Positions 16,312-25,234 of a stretch of 43,713 nt of DNA are shown here, in pieces; within the stretch, counting starts at the first letter, position 1; each line of letters begins with the position of its first letter. Origin of the DNA: an uncultured Pseudomonadota bacterium (lineage in GTDB: Bacteria; Pseudomonadota; Gammaproteobacteria; Steroidobacterales; Steroidobacteraceae); assembly GCA_903908265.1 (NCBI GenBank), contig CAIVRI010000036.1, forward strand, positions 1-43,713, in the 5' to 3' direction. The notes under the pieces are model-generated. The model worked only from the letters and a program-made list of their open reading frames with translations. It was not told the DNA's origin and made no database searches. Both the position numbers and the translations under genes were made by a program.

Positions 16312-17916
16312 TCAGCGGCGATTGGAGAGGATGCGGTTCATCAACCATAGCGGCTTCTTCATGCGCGGCGTCTCACGCAGCAATGTCTTCATGCCAACGG
16401 CCGCCGGCATGGGGCAGGCGGCAGCGCCATTGGCAAGCCACCCGAGGGCGGTCGACAACTTGCCTTCACTCGGATCGCCGAGTGCATGCGTGTAATCGTC
16501 CGGCACGTCGCAACCATTCACGGGAACGCCACCGTTCGGGTTGGATGCATTAGCCGGGATGAAGCCATCGGTGTAATCGCCGAAGCCCTGCGCGTTCACC
16601 CCTTTGAACTGGATGGAGAAATAGGTGGTCCCACAGTTATCTTCCGGGTAAAACCCATACGGCTTACCACACGTCTGGCCACCCACCAGCACGACGTTGA
16701 CGCCGATGCCGCGTAGACCATTGATGACAGACTCGCTCGCAGAACACGTGTCGGGACCGACAATGATGACGATTCGGCTCAGCCCCAGTGAAGGCAATTG
16801 GGTCCCGGCGCTCAGAGAGAAATTGCCCGATGCAGTCGAGTAGAACGGCGTCGGCGTGATGGTCTGACCCGTAATCGGATCAGTTGTCGGATATTTGTCG
16901 TTAAAAGCTAATTTTTCAAAGTACCCGTTTTGGGTTTGATTCGGGCCGGCGATCATATAGGCCAATTCGCTGGCGATATCCAACAGTCCGCCACCGTTGT
17001 AACGCAGGTCCAGCACGAGATCGGTCACGTGCGCGTTGGCAAAATTCTGTATCGCTAACGCCAATCCAGACTCTGCGGTGGAGATATGATCGTTGAAGGT
17101 CAGGTATCCCACGGGACCGTTTGCGGTCTGGAGCACTTGGGTGTTCTGTACCGGCAATGACGTCACATTGGCGGCCGTCAGCGTGACTACTCGACTCGCC
17201 ATCGCACCCGGATCCAAGATGGTGAACTGATGACTTTCTCCGACCGTAGTCGGACTCAGACCGGCATTTAACGTATTCACGCTGGCCTGGTCGTTGGCAT
17301 TGACGAGATCCACCCCATCGATCGCAAGAACCGAAGCGCCGCGGGTCAGATTGACGCCGCTGGCCGGTGAGTTGGCATCGACGTAGCCGACGATGAGTGC
17401 GCGAGGCGGCGTGGTGGCCAAGAACACCCAATGCGCGCCGTAATCCACGGTGGCGCCGGAGGAGACAAACGAATTCCACTGCGCCGTCGAGTAGGTGAAA
17501 TGGAACTTGTCTTTGGGCGAGCCGGAGGCCGTCAGCGCGGAGGTCTTGTTCAGCTTGAAATAAGCCGCTGTGGTGGTAGAACTGCTGGGATTCAGGTCCG
17601 GTAGTTCGCGGTACCACAGGTAATAGTCGTGCACCCAGGAGCGGATCCAATTGTTCTCCCACGCCACCGAACCTTGCACGTCCGGATAACTGTGGCCGGT
17701 GGCCGGGTCAGTGCCCGTGCGGGGGGCCGCGCAATGCGCGGCGAAATGGGTGGTGGCTAAATAGGTGCCGGCCGTATAGGTCGGATCGGTCGATCCACTC
17801 CCCCCGCCCGGCCCTACCGGGGTAGACGGGGCACCGCCGCCCCCGCCGCCGCAGCCCGCCAGGGTGCCAAGGAGGAGAAAAGTGCTCAAAATCGACGAAC
17901 AGTTGAATGCGGTCAT
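16312..17916 (-). CDS. S41 family (C-terminal processing) peptidase, lipoprotein
   Basis: About 534 residues from the ATG at 17916; a TTG six codons earlier is possible, but the ATG has GGGTGGGA as ribosome-binding site at good spacing. A signal peptide ends in the lipobox L-A-G-C followed by a Gly/Ser/Pro linker, so the protein is lipid-anchored on the periplasmic side or outer membrane. A PDZ-like region (about 180–280) precedes the S41 core: GYLTFNDHI, VLDLRYNGGGLLD, and VGPDTCSASESVINGL with the likely catalytic Ser. Such proteases cleave protein C-termini in the envelope. The substrate is unknown. Confidence 0.82.
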   Translation of the reverse strand: MTAFNCSSILSTFLLLGTLAGCGGGGGGAPSTPVGPGGGSGSTDPTYTAGTYLATTHFAAHCAAPRTGTDPATGHSYPDVQGSVAWENNWIRSWVHDYYLWYRELPDLNPSSSTTTAAYFKLNKTSALTASGSPKDKFHFTYSTAQWNSFVSSGATVDYGAHWVFLATTPPRALIVGYVDANSPASGVNLTRGASVLAIDGVDLVNANDQASVNTLNAGLSPTTVGESHQFTILDPGAMASRVVTLTAANVTSLPVQNTQVLQTANGPVGYLTFNDHISTAESGLALAIQNFANAHVTDLVLDLRYNGGGLLDIASELAYMIAGPNQTQNGYFEKLAFNDKYPTTDPITGQTITPTPFYSTASGNFSLSAGTQLPSLGLSRIVIIVGPDTCSASESVINGLRGIGVNVVLVGGQTCGKPYGFYPEDNCGTTYFSIQFKGVNAQGFGDYTDGFIPANASNPNGGVPVNGCDVPDDYTHALGDPSEGKLSTALGWLANGAAACPMPAAVGMKTLLRETPRMKKPLWLMNRILSNRR

Positions 17917-18015
17917 TTCGGTCCCACCCTGCAACCTGTCAAACTACGGTCATCTGCGCATGGCCGTTGCGGGTCATTGCAACAGACCGATGTTGAAAGA
18001 TGAGGATAGGATACC

Positions 18016-18975
18016 GTGACACGGGGCGATAACGTGCGGAACTCGGGGCCTGAGCAGCAATGCGCCAGCTCAGTGCTGATGATCCGGCCAACCACTTTTT
18101 ACTCGAATCCGGAGTCGCTCAGCACGAACGCGTTTCAGCGCGCCGTGCAAGCGCCGCGGGTCGACACGTTGGCGGCCGCCTTGGCGGAATTTGATGCCGC
18201 AGCCAGTGCGCTCGCGGACGCCGGCATCGACGTGATCGTGGCCGAGGCGGATGCGACCGCCGACGCGCCGGACGCGCTGTTCCCAAACAATTGGTTTTCC
18301 ACCCATGCCGATGGGCGGATCGCCTTGTATCCGATGTCGGTCCCGAATCGCCGCCAGGAACGTCGCCCAGCGCTACTACAGAGCATCGCGGCGCAGCGCG
18401 AACTCGCGATCCATTCGATTGTCGATCTCTCCGTGCTCGAGCACCAGAGCCTATTCGTGGAGGGGACGGGTAGTCTCATCCTGGATCGACCCCACCGACT
18501 GGCCTACGCCTGCCGATCGCCCAGAACACAGGACGCCGCGGTAGAGGCCTTCTGCGAGGCCTTCGGGTATCGATCCGTGATTTTCGATGCCCATGACGAA
18601 GCCGGTCGCCCGATTTATCACACCAACGTCATCATGTCGGTGGGCTCGGCTTTGGCCGTGCTGGCTAGCGGGCTGATCGCGCCCGGTGCGGGCTTAAGAC
18701 GCGTCTTTGACGCACTCGAAGCAAGCGGCAAGACGCTGCTCGACCTATCGGCTGAGCAAGTCAATGAATTTGCAGGAAATATTCTATTTTTAGAGGGCAG
18801 CGCAGGTCCGGTCGTTGCGATCTCGCGGCGTGCGCTTGCGAGTCTCTCGCGCGCGCAACGTCTCTTGCTGGAGCAACACGCCCGACCGGTGGTCTGCGGT
18901 GTCGAGACCATCGAGCTGCTCGGCGGCGGCGGTATCCGCTGCATGCTAGCGGAACTCTTCCTACCCTACGCCTGA
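18016..18975 (+). CDS. ctlX: CtlX-type guanidino/citrulline hydrolase (amidinotransferase superfamily)
   Basis: 319 residues. The start is taken as GTG at 18016 with GAGGATAGGA upstream. Family features are LMIRPTTFYSNPE, DALFPNNWFSTHADG, an active-site His in IYHTNVIMSVG, and the catalytic Cys in GGGGIRCMLAELFLP at the C-terminus. The fold is that of arginine deiminase and dimethylarginine hydrolases. CtlX-type members hydrolyse citrulline to ornithine; whether this one acts on citrulline, arginine or another guanidino compound is not settled by sequence. It converges on the Lrp-type regulator with a 1-base gap. Confidence 0.78.
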   Translation: MTRGDNVRNSGPEQQCASSVLMIRPTTFYSNPESLSTNAFQRAVQAPRVDTLAAALAEFDAAASALADAGIDVIVAEADATADAPDALFPNNWFSTHADGRIALYPMSVPNRRQERRPALLQSIAAQRELAIHSIVDLSVLEHQSLFVEGTGSLILDRPHRLAYACRSPRTQDAAVEAFCEAFGYRSVIFDAHDEAGRPIYHTNVIMSVGSALAVLASGLIAPGAGLRRVFDALEASGKTLLDLSAEQVNEFAGNILFLEGSAGPVVAISRRALASLSRAQRLLLEQHARPVVCGVETIELLGGGGIRCMLAELFLPYA

Positions 18976-18976
18976 T

Positions 18977-19408
18977 TCAACGCTCAAAGCGCCGCGACAA
19001 AACGATAGACGAGGTCGTCGACTTCACCCCCGGGCAGGCACGTAGTTCGTCCAAAGCCGCATCCAGCGACTCCGTCGATTCGGCGCCCAGAATGGCAATC
19101 AGGTCATAAGAACCGCTGACCGTATACAGCGCGGTCACGGCCGGCATCGCCCGCAACTTTCGCTCCACGCCCTGCTGCTGCGCCGGTTCTACGGCGATCA
19201 TTGCATGCGCCTGCACCTGCCGGACCCGCGCCTCCGGGCCCAGTTCGACCCGATAGCCGCGGATGACACCGGAACGCTCAAGCCGCTCCAACCGGCTCTG
19301 TGCGGTAGAGCGCGCCACGCCGAGGCGCCGTGCCAGTTCTGCAGTCGAGAGGCGCGCATTTTCGCGCAGCAAGGCCAGCAACGCCTCGTCGGATTGCATA
19401 TTCGTCAT
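18977..19408 (-). CDS. Lrp/AsnC family transcriptional regulator
   Basis: About 143 residues from the ATG at 19408 (MTNMQSDEALLALLRENA). A longer frame runs to 19471 but would overlap the palindrome at 19451–19480, so the shorter start is preferred. The N-terminal helix-turn-helix is STAELARRLGVARSTAQSRL. The C-terminal ligand-binding RAM domain includes AVTALYTVSGSYDLIAIL. It is divergent from the lysine-type dehydrogenase gene and probably controls it in response to an amino acid, likely lysine or a derivative; that is inference from position. Confidence 0.88.
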   Translation of the reverse strand: MTNMQSDEALLALLRENARLSTAELARRLGVARSTAQSRLERLERSGVIRGYRVELGPEARVRQVQAHAMIAVEPAQQQGVERKLRAMPAVTALYTVSGSYDLIAILGAESTESLDAALDELRACPGVKSTTSSIVLSRRFER

Positions 19409-19450
19409 ATTGATGTATTTATTGTTGAAATTGATAGTAAGAACCGAAGT

Positions 19451-19480
19451 TTCGTCGAAGTGAACGTTCATTTCAACGAA
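19451..19480. promoter_or_regulatory. 30-bp near-perfect palindrome (candidate Lrp-family operator)
   Basis: The left arm TTCGTCGAAGTGAAC (19451–19465) and the inverse complement of the right arm GTTCATTTCAACGAA (19466–19480) match at 13 of 15 positions. It lies between the divergent regulator and the dehydrogenase operon, 50 bases before the latter's likely ATG. Its size and symmetry suit a dimeric regulator. Confidence 0.6.
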
Positions 19481-19530
19481 TTATTCTTGGACACTGGCGC
19501 TCTTACGATTCACCGAAGGGAATGTCCGTT

Positions 19531-20655
19531 ATGCACAAAATCCTCGTTGCGGGGGCCGGTCATATCGGCTCCATGATCGCCGAGTTATTGGTCAGCACCG
19601 GCGACTACCAAGTCACCATCGCCGACCAATCCGCCAGTGCGCTAGCGGCGATTGCCACGCGTCCCGGGCTCGATACGCTAGAGCTGTCGGTGACCGACAG
19701 CACCCGACTCCTCGCCGCAATGCAGGGACGGTACGCGGTGATTAGCGCCGCGCCCTACGCCGTCACCGCAGCGATCGCCGAGGCGGCCCATCAAGCCGGG
19801 ATCCATTACCTCGACTTGACCGAGGACGTGCGTACGACCCAGACGGTGAAGGCCCTCGCGCCGACCGCGACGCGCGCCTTGATTCCGCAATGCGGCCTCG
19901 CGCCAGGCTTCATCTCCATCGTCGGCATGGACCTCGCCCGTCGCTTCGAAACCCTCGACACCCTGCGCCTACGCGTCGGTGCGCTGCCACAGTTCCCGTC
20001 TAATGCGCTGGGCTATAACCTCACGTGGAGCACCGCTGGGGTCATTAATGAATATTGCCAGCCGTGCGAGGCGATCGTGCAGGGCCGCCTGACCGCGGTG
20101 CCGCCCCTTGAAGAACTCGAACACTTTGCACTCAGCGGCGTGCAGTACGAAGCGTTTAACACCTCCGGCGGCCTGGGTACGCTGTGCGAGACCCTCGACG
20201 GCAAGGTGCGCAGCCTCAACTACCGCACCATTCGTTATCCCGGCCACCGCGATGTGATGAAACTGCTGTTGCAGGACCTGCGACTCGCCGAGCGCCCCGC
20301 CCTACTCACGGATGTGTTGGAAACGGCAATTCCAGGGACGCGTCAGGATGTGGTCGTGATTTTTGCGACGGCCACCGGGCGCCGCGACGGCCGCACTTGG
20401 CAAGAATCCTATGCCCACAGTGTCTACCCGCAGGTACTGGCAGGACGCGAATGGACCGCCATTCAAACCACCACCGCCTGTTCGGTCTGCGCCGTGCTGG
20501 ATCTGCTCGCTGCCGGTCGGCTGCCACAGCAGGGATTTGTGCGCCAGGAAGACATCCGCCTCGATGAATTTCTAGCCAGCCGCTTTGGACGCGCTTACGC
20601 TTCGGGCGTAGGTACTTTGGCCGCACAGGCCGCCACACTGAGGGCCGCTTCGTGA
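19531..20655 (+). CDS. Saccharopine dehydrogenase-family oxidoreductase (likely lysine 6-dehydrogenase)
   Basis: About 374 residues from the ATG at 19531. This ATG sits 9 bases after GAAGGG; the ATG at 19522 abuts that site and is less likely. The N-terminus is a Rossmann fold with G-A-G-H-I-G, and YLDLTEDVRTTQTV and LIPQCGLAPGFISIVGMDLA are typical of the family's NADP-binding and catalytic regions. It could oxidise lysine directly to 2-aminoadipate semialdehyde or split saccharopine. No lysine-ketoglutarate reductase lies nearby, which favours the direct route. It is coupled by overlap to the semialdehyde dehydrogenase gene. Confidence 0.75.
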   Translation: MHKILVAGAGHIGSMIAELLVSTGDYQVTIADQSASALAAIATRPGLDTLELSVTDSTRLLAAMQGRYAVISAAPYAVTAAIAEAAHQAGIHYLDLTEDVRTTQTVKALAPTATRALIPQCGLAPGFISIVGMDLARRFETLDTLRLRVGALPQFPSNALGYNLTWSTAGVINEYCQPCEAIVQGRLTAVPPLEELEHFALSGVQYEAFNTSGGLGTLCETLDGKVRSLNYRTIRYPGHRDVMKLLLQDLRLAERPALLTDVLETAIPGTRQDVVVIFATATGRRDGRTWQESYAHSVYPQVLAGREWTAIQTTTACSVCAVLDLLAAGRLPQQGFVRQEDIRLDEFLASRFGRAYASGVGTLAAQAATLRAAS

Positions 20656-22151
20656 ATGCACTGGATAGCTTGAAGAGCGTTGGTTTTGATCTCGCCAATC
20701 TGCGGGACGGCACTGTCGTCAGTCGTTCCCCAATCGATGGCGCCGTCTTGGGTTACTTGGTCGCCAACGATCGCGCCGGTTATGACCAAACGGTCGATCA
20801 GGCCGTTGCGGCCTTTCAGCAGTGGCGCCGCGTGCCTGCACCCCGTCGCGGTGAACTGGTCCGCCTGTTTGGTGAAGCCGTGCGCCGGCACAAACCCGCG
20901 CTGGCTGAACTGATCACGCTGGAAGTCGGCAAGATCACCAGCGAGGCGGCTGGTGAGGTGCAGGAAGTAATCGACATCTGTGATTTCGCGGTCGGCCTTT
21001 CGCGCCAACTGTACGGTCTGACCATCGCTTCCGAGCGTCCCGGTCACCACATGCAGGAGCGTTGGCATCCACTCGGTCCGGTCGGCATCATCACGGCCTT
21101 CAACTTTCCGATGGCGGTGTGGTCTTGGAATGCTGCGCTGGCGCTGATCTGTGGCAACAGCGTGCTCTGGAAGCCCTCGGAGAAAACACCGATGACCGCG
21201 CGCGCACTCGCCGCGCTGCTAGACGACGTCATCCGCACCTTCCCGGAGGCCCCAGCGCAACTCTCCAGCGTCCTGCAGGGCGGCCGTGAGGTCGGCGAAT
21301 GGCTGGCGACGGATGCACGTCTCCCGCTCGTATCGGCCACCGGCAGCACCCGCATGGGGCGCGACGTCGCCGTCAAGGTCGCCGGACGCTTCGGTCGCAG
21401 TCTGCTCGAGCTAGGCGGCAACAACGCCATGATTGTCGCGCCCACTGCCCACGAAGATCTCGCCGTACGGGCCATCACCTTCGCTGCAGCCGGCACTGCT
21501 GGACAGCGCTGCACCACGGCACGTCGGCTGTATATCCATAGCTCACGCTACGAGACGATCGTCGCCCGGCTGAAACGCGCCTACGCCACGCTGCCGGTGG
21601 GTGACCCACGGGCCGCAGGCACGCTCGTCGGTCCGCTGATCGACGTGGCCGCGTTCGACGGCATGCAGGCGGCATTAGAGGGCGCACGTCGTGCCGGTGG
21701 CCACGTGCATGGCGGCGAGCGCGTCGACATCGCTGGGCTCGCGGGCCACTACGTCCGACCGGCTCTCGTGGAACTACCGGCGCCGTGCGAAATCTCCGAC
21801 CGAGAAACCTTCGCACCCATCCTGTATATCTTCCGCTACGACCGCATCGAGGACGCGATCAACGGCAACAATGCGGTCATGCAGGGACTCTCCTCCAGCT
21901 TGATCACCCGCGACCTGATGGAATCGGAATTGTTCCTGTCCGCCGAAGGCAGCGACTGTGGCATCGCGAACATCAATATCGGCCCGAGTGGGGCTGAGAT
22001 CGGTGGCGCCTTCGGTGGCGAAAAAGAAACCGGCGGTGGGCGTGAATCCGGGTCGGATGCGTGGAAGGCGTACATGCGCCGCCAGACGCAGACGGTCAAT
22101 TACTCCGGCACCCTGCCGCTCGCGCAGGGCGTGAAATTCGACGTCGAGTAA
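20652..22151 (+). CDS. amaB: Aminoadipate semialdehyde / piperideine-6-carboxylate dehydrogenase (ALDH7 type)
   Basis: 499 residues of the ALDH7 (antiquitin) subgroup. It would oxidise 2-aminoadipate 6-semialdehyde to 2-aminoadipate with NAD+, in the cytoplasm. Seen are HPLGPVGIITAFNFPMAVWS, KPSEKTP, the Glu motif LELGGNNAMI, the catalytic Cys in GTAGQRCTTARRL, and a C-terminal INIGPSGAEIGGAFGGEKE. The GTG start overlaps the upstream stop by 4 bases, so the two enzymes are made together: the first makes the semialdehyde, this one removes it. A strong hairpin follows 9 bases after the stop. Confidence 0.88.
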   Translation: MNALDSLKSVGFDLANLRDGTVVSRSPIDGAVLGYLVANDRAGYDQTVDQAVAAFQQWRRVPAPRRGELVRLFGEAVRRHKPALAELITLEVGKITSEAAGEVQEVIDICDFAVGLSRQLYGLTIASERPGHHMQERWHPLGPVGIITAFNFPMAVWSWNAALALICGNSVLWKPSEKTPMTARALAALLDDVIRTFPEAPAQLSSVLQGGREVGEWLATDARLPLVSATGSTRMGRDVAVKVAGRFGRSLLELGGNNAMIVAPTAHEDLAVRAITFAAAGTAGQRCTTARRLYIHSSRYETIVARLKRAYATLPVGDPRAAGTLVGPLIDVAAFDGMQAALEGARRAGGHVHGGERVDIAGLAGHYVRPALVELPAPCEISDRETFAPILYIFRYDRIEDAINGNNAVMQGLSSSLITRDLMESELFLSAEGSDCGIANINIGPSGAEIGGAFGGEKETGGGRESGSDAWKAYMRRQTQTVNYSGTLPLAQGVKFDVE

Positions 22152-22160
22152 GGACGAAGC

Positions 22161-22191
22161 GCGGTTGGGGATTCAGATAATCCCCAACCGC
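22161..22191 (+). terminator. Perfect 13-bp hairpin after the lysine catabolic operon
   Basis: GCGGTTGGGGATT (22161–22173) pairs without mismatch with AATCCCCAACCGC (22179–22191) around the loop CAGAT. A T-rich but imperfect tail (TTTAGTCTTCT) follows after a few bases. It is probably a terminator, or at least a strong transcript-end structure. Confidence 0.7.
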
Positions 22192-22237
22192 CCAGTTTAG
22201 TCTTCTGCCCGCGCGCCGCTTCTGGCATGGTCACGTC

Positions 22238-22909
22238 ATGAACGCTATTGCACCCGTCCTACGCGTCGCTGTTATTCCGGTGACACCCTTCCAGCAGAAC
22301 TGCTCCCTGGTTTGGGAAGCCGCGAGCGGTCGCGGCGTGATTATCGATCCCGGTGGTGAAGTCGACCGCTTGCTCGCCAGAGCACAGCAAGAGGGCGTGA
22401 CGGTCGAGCGCATTCTGATCACCCATGCGCATGTCGATCATGCCGCGGCCACCAGCGCACTGCAGCGCCGTCTGGGCGTGCCTATCGAAGGCCCTCATCC
22501 AGGTGACCAATTTTGGATCGATCTGCTGCAGAAGTCCGCTGATGAGTACGGCTTCTCGTGCGAAGGGCCCTTCGTACCCTCCCGCTGGCTGCACGATGGC
22601 GACACCGTCTTGATCGGTGAGCAGATTTTAGACGTCGTGCATTGCCCAGGCCATACTCCCGGCCATGTGGTCTTCGTCCACCGGGCGAGCCGTTTCGCAA
22701 TCGTCGGCGACGTCCTATTCCAAGGCTCCATCGGCCGCACCGACTTCCCCGGTGGCAATCATTCCGATCTCATCCACTCGATTCGCGAGAAATTGTTCCC
22801 ATACGGTGACGACGTGACATTCTTGCCAGGACACGGACCGACGTCGACCTTTGGCGCGGAGCGCCGTTCTAATCCCTACGTCTCCGACGCCGCAGTCCGT
22901 CGCACTTAG
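22238..22909 (+). CDS. MBL-fold metallohydrolase (glyoxalase II-like, YcbL type)
   Basis: 223 residues. Metal-binding motifs are complete: THAHVDHAA near residue 65, HCPGHTPGHVVF, GDVLFQGSIGRTDFPGG and a final LPGHGPTS. The fold is that of short glyoxalase II-like hydrolases, which split thioesters such as S-lactoylglutathione. Short YcbL-type members lack the glutathione-binding C-terminal helices, so the true substrate is uncertain. It stands alone downstream of the hairpin and converges on ctaB with a 10-base gap. Confidence 0.85.
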   Translation: MNAIAPVLRVAVIPVTPFQQNCSLVWEAASGRGVIIDPGGEVDRLLARAQQEGVTVERILITHAHVDHAAATSALQRRLGVPIEGPHPGDQFWIDLLQKSADEYGFSCEGPFVPSRWLHDGDTVLIGEQILDVVHCPGHTPGHVVFVHRASRFAIVGDVLFQGSIGRTDFPGGNHSDLIHSIREKLFPYGDDVTFLPGHGPTSTFGAERRSNPYVSDAAVRRT

Positions 22910-22919
22910 GGCGATGATG

Positions 22920-23843
22920 CTACAGTCGCGCGAGCAATGGCGACGCGTAGTGGTCGACTAACAGCGCCCCAAAAAGGTAGCCGAGATACGCGATCGACCA
23001 CCAAAAGGTGCGCATTGGTCGAGCAAGATCGGCATCGCCGTCCCGATAAAGGCGCCACACATGCCAAAGAAAAATCGCGTCTAGCACCAACGCGATCGCG
23101 CCATAGACCAGACCCGACATGCCAGTGAGCACCGGCAGAATCGTGACGATCGTGAGAATCAACGTATACAGCACGATATGTAAGCGGGTCAGTGCGACGC
23201 CATACACAACTGGCAGCATCGGCATGCCGATCTTTGCGTATTCCTCGCGCCGTGCAATGGCGAGCGCCCAGAAGTGCGGCGGCGTCCATGCAAAAACGAT
23301 CAGAAACAAAAGCAACGCATTGGCGTGGACATCGTTTGTCACGGTGGTCCAACCGAGTACCGGCGGCATAGCGCCGGCGGCACCACCGATCACGATGTTC
23401 TGTGGCGTCGCTCGCTTCAGCCAAAGTGTATAAACAATCGCATAACCGATTAGCGACGCAAACGTCAGCAGGGCCGTCAACGCGTTGACCCAACAGGTCA
23501 ATAACAGCATCGACGAGGCGCCGAGCACGAGTGAGAAGAGGACGGCACGCAACTCGTCCATTTTGCCCTCAGGCAGGGGACGGTGCCGAGTGCGCGCCAT
23601 TTCGCTGTCGATACGTTGGTCGATCACATGATTCACCACCGCAGCGGATGAAGCGGCGAGCCAAATGCCCAGCGAGCCTAACAACAGCGCGCGCAGCGGC
23701 GGCACACCGGGTACAGCGAGGAACATACCGACGAGCGCAGTAAACACGATCAGCAGTACGACCCGAGGCTTGGTCAACTCGAGATAGTCGCGCCAAGCCG
23801 GCAAGATCCTCTGCGGATTGGCAATAGGGGTATCGGAAGTCAT
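22920..23843 (-). CDS. ctaB: Protoheme IX farnesyltransferase (heme O synthase)
   Basis: 307 residues with about nine membrane segments. It converts heme B to heme O, the precursor of heme A for the aa3 oxidase. The first Asp-rich motif is VVNHVIDQRIDSEMARTRHR at about residues 69–88, and ELTKPRVVLL is the family's opening. It follows ctaA by 54 bases and is the last gene of the cytochrome oxidase block. The SCO copper-chaperone gene often found after ctaB is not here; an MBL hydrolase on the other strand takes its place. Confidence 0.95.
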   Translation of the reverse strand: MTSDTPIANPQRILPAWRDYLELTKPRVVLLIVFTALVGMFLAVPGVPPLRALLLGSLGIWLAASSAAVVNHVIDQRIDSEMARTRHRPLPEGKMDELRAVLFSLVLGASSMLLLTCWVNALTALLTFASLIGYAIVYTLWLKRATPQNIVIGGAAGAMPPVLGWTTVTNDVHANALLLFLIVFAWTPPHFWALAIARREEYAKIGMPMLPVVYGVALTRLHIVLYTLILTIVTILPVLTGMSGLVYGAIALVLDAIFLWHVWRLYRDGDADLARPMRTFWWSIAYLGYLFGALLVDHYASPLLARL

Positions 23844-23897
23844 CGGTAGATCGCCTCGAAGCGGCTATTCAGCGGGCCGGCAACACGGGGCAGGTTA

Positions 23898-24914
23898 TCA
23901 CGCCACTCCATCACGGGCCGGCCACAAGCGGCGCAGCACCAGCAACGTGGCGCACAGCAACAGTACCGCCCCCGCGTTGTGAGACGTCCCCAACCACAAT
24001 GGAAAGCCCTGCCAAATCAAATTCATACCGATCACCCACTGCAAGGTCACGGTACCGATCAAGGCCATCCCCGCGGCACGTACCTTGGATGAACGCGCCC
24101 GGATTATCGTCAGCAGACCTGTCAACAAGAGCAGCAGGCCGACCATCACCGCACCTATGCGGTGCGTGTAGTGAATGGCAGTACGCGCCGCCAGCGACAA
24201 TACGCCCCCCTCATAATCCTTCCCTGCCTCATGGCTAAAGCGGAAGGCCTCGGTGAAATCGGTCGCTGGGTGGTAGCTGCCCTGGCACGTGGGGAAGTCC
24301 GGGCACGCCACAGCGGCATAGTTAGTGCTGGTCCAACCACCGAGAAACAGTTGTGCCAACAAAGCGGCGAAGGCCAACAATGCCAACGGGCGAATCGACC
24401 GTTCTGCGGCCGTCGGACTGCGTGACTCGGGGGTCAACGACAGCCACCACAGTAGTGACAGAGTCGTCAGGCCACCCAGCAGATGGGCCGTCACCACGAG
24501 CGGGGTCAACAATAGCGTGACCGTGTAGGCCCCCAGCGCACCTTGGGCGCCGATCACCCACGGCAGCAACCATGGTATGGCGGTTGGCTGGCGCGGATTA
24601 CGGCGATAGCGCCACGCGTAGACCGCAAGCCCTAGGACGACGAGGCCAAGCGTGGTCGCAATATAACGGTGCACCATTTCGTGCAGCGCTTTCTGGTAGT
24701 CAAAGGGCCTAGCGGCATAGGGCGCCTTCGCGACATCAACCTGCGCAACGACCTGTGCCGGATGCACATGCCCGTAGCAGCCCGGCCAATCCGGACACCC
24801 GAGACCGGCATTCGTCAGACGTACCCAAGCGCCCACAATCACCACAATGGCGGCTAGCAAAGCGCCAAAGCGCGCCCAGCGACGGAAAGATACGAGGGAA
24901 TCAACGGTCATCAC
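23898..24914 (-). CDS. ctaA: Heme A synthase (COX15/CtaA)
   Basis: 338 residues with eight predicted membrane helices. It oxidises heme O to heme A. The conserved GAWVRLTNAGLGCPDWPGCYG near residues 27–47, the EMVHRYIATTLG His motif, a second pair in NYAAVACPDFPTCQG, and IHYTHRIGAV identify the family. Two ATGs stand together at the start (24914 and 24911). It lies 66 bases after fdsD, so it may be read from the formate dehydrogenase promoter as well as its own. Confidence 0.95.
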   Translation of the reverse strand: MMTVDSLVSFRRWARFGALLAAIVVIVGAWVRLTNAGLGCPDWPGCYGHVHPAQVVAQVDVAKAPYAARPFDYQKALHEMVHRYIATTLGLVVLGLAVYAWRYRRNPRQPTAIPWLLPWVIGAQGALGAYTVTLLLTPLVVTAHLLGGLTTLSLLWWLSLTPESRSPTAAERSIRPLALLAFAALLAQLFLGGWTSTNYAAVACPDFPTCQGSYHPATDFTEAFRFSHEAGKDYEGGVLSLAARTAIHYTHRIGAVMVGLLLLLTGLLTIIRARSSKVRAAGMALIGTVTLQWVIGMNLIWQGFPLWLGTSHNAGAVLLLCATLLVLRRLWPARDGVA

Positions 24915-24980
24915 GGCTAATCAACCTCGAGCGGCCCTAGGGCGGGCCGTCGCGAGTGTCGCGGATTTCAGCGCCTTGCG

Positions 24981-25217
24981 CTATCCCGCCACACGCTTCT
25001 GGGCTTGGGCGGCCGCGAGTAGGCCGACCGCCACACGACTGATGGGGCTGAGACCCGGATCGTCAGACCCGATCTCAACGATCTGCTTGCACATGCGCGG
25101 AGCCCACATGCGCTTGAGATGAGACAGCGTCTCATTGGCTGCAATATCCGGGGCCGAACCCGTACCGTAGAACTCAGCGATCTGATTGACCATCCGAACG
25201 AGCATTTCAGCGTGCAT
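24981..25217 (-). CDS. fdsD: Formate dehydrogenase delta subunit
   Basis: 78 residues, like FdsD of soluble NAD-dependent formate dehydrogenases. LVRMVNQIAEFYG and LSHLKRMWAPRMCKQIVEI match the family pattern. The small subunit is needed for stable, active enzyme but has no cofactor motif. It follows fdsA by 17 bases and ends the fds operon. Confidence 0.85.
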   Translation of the reverse strand: MHAEMLVRMVNQIAEFYGTGSAPDIAANETLSHLKRMWAPRMCKQIVEIGSDDPGLSPISRVAVGLLAAAQAQKRVAG

Positions 25218-25234
25218 GGAAGACCCCTTGCAAC

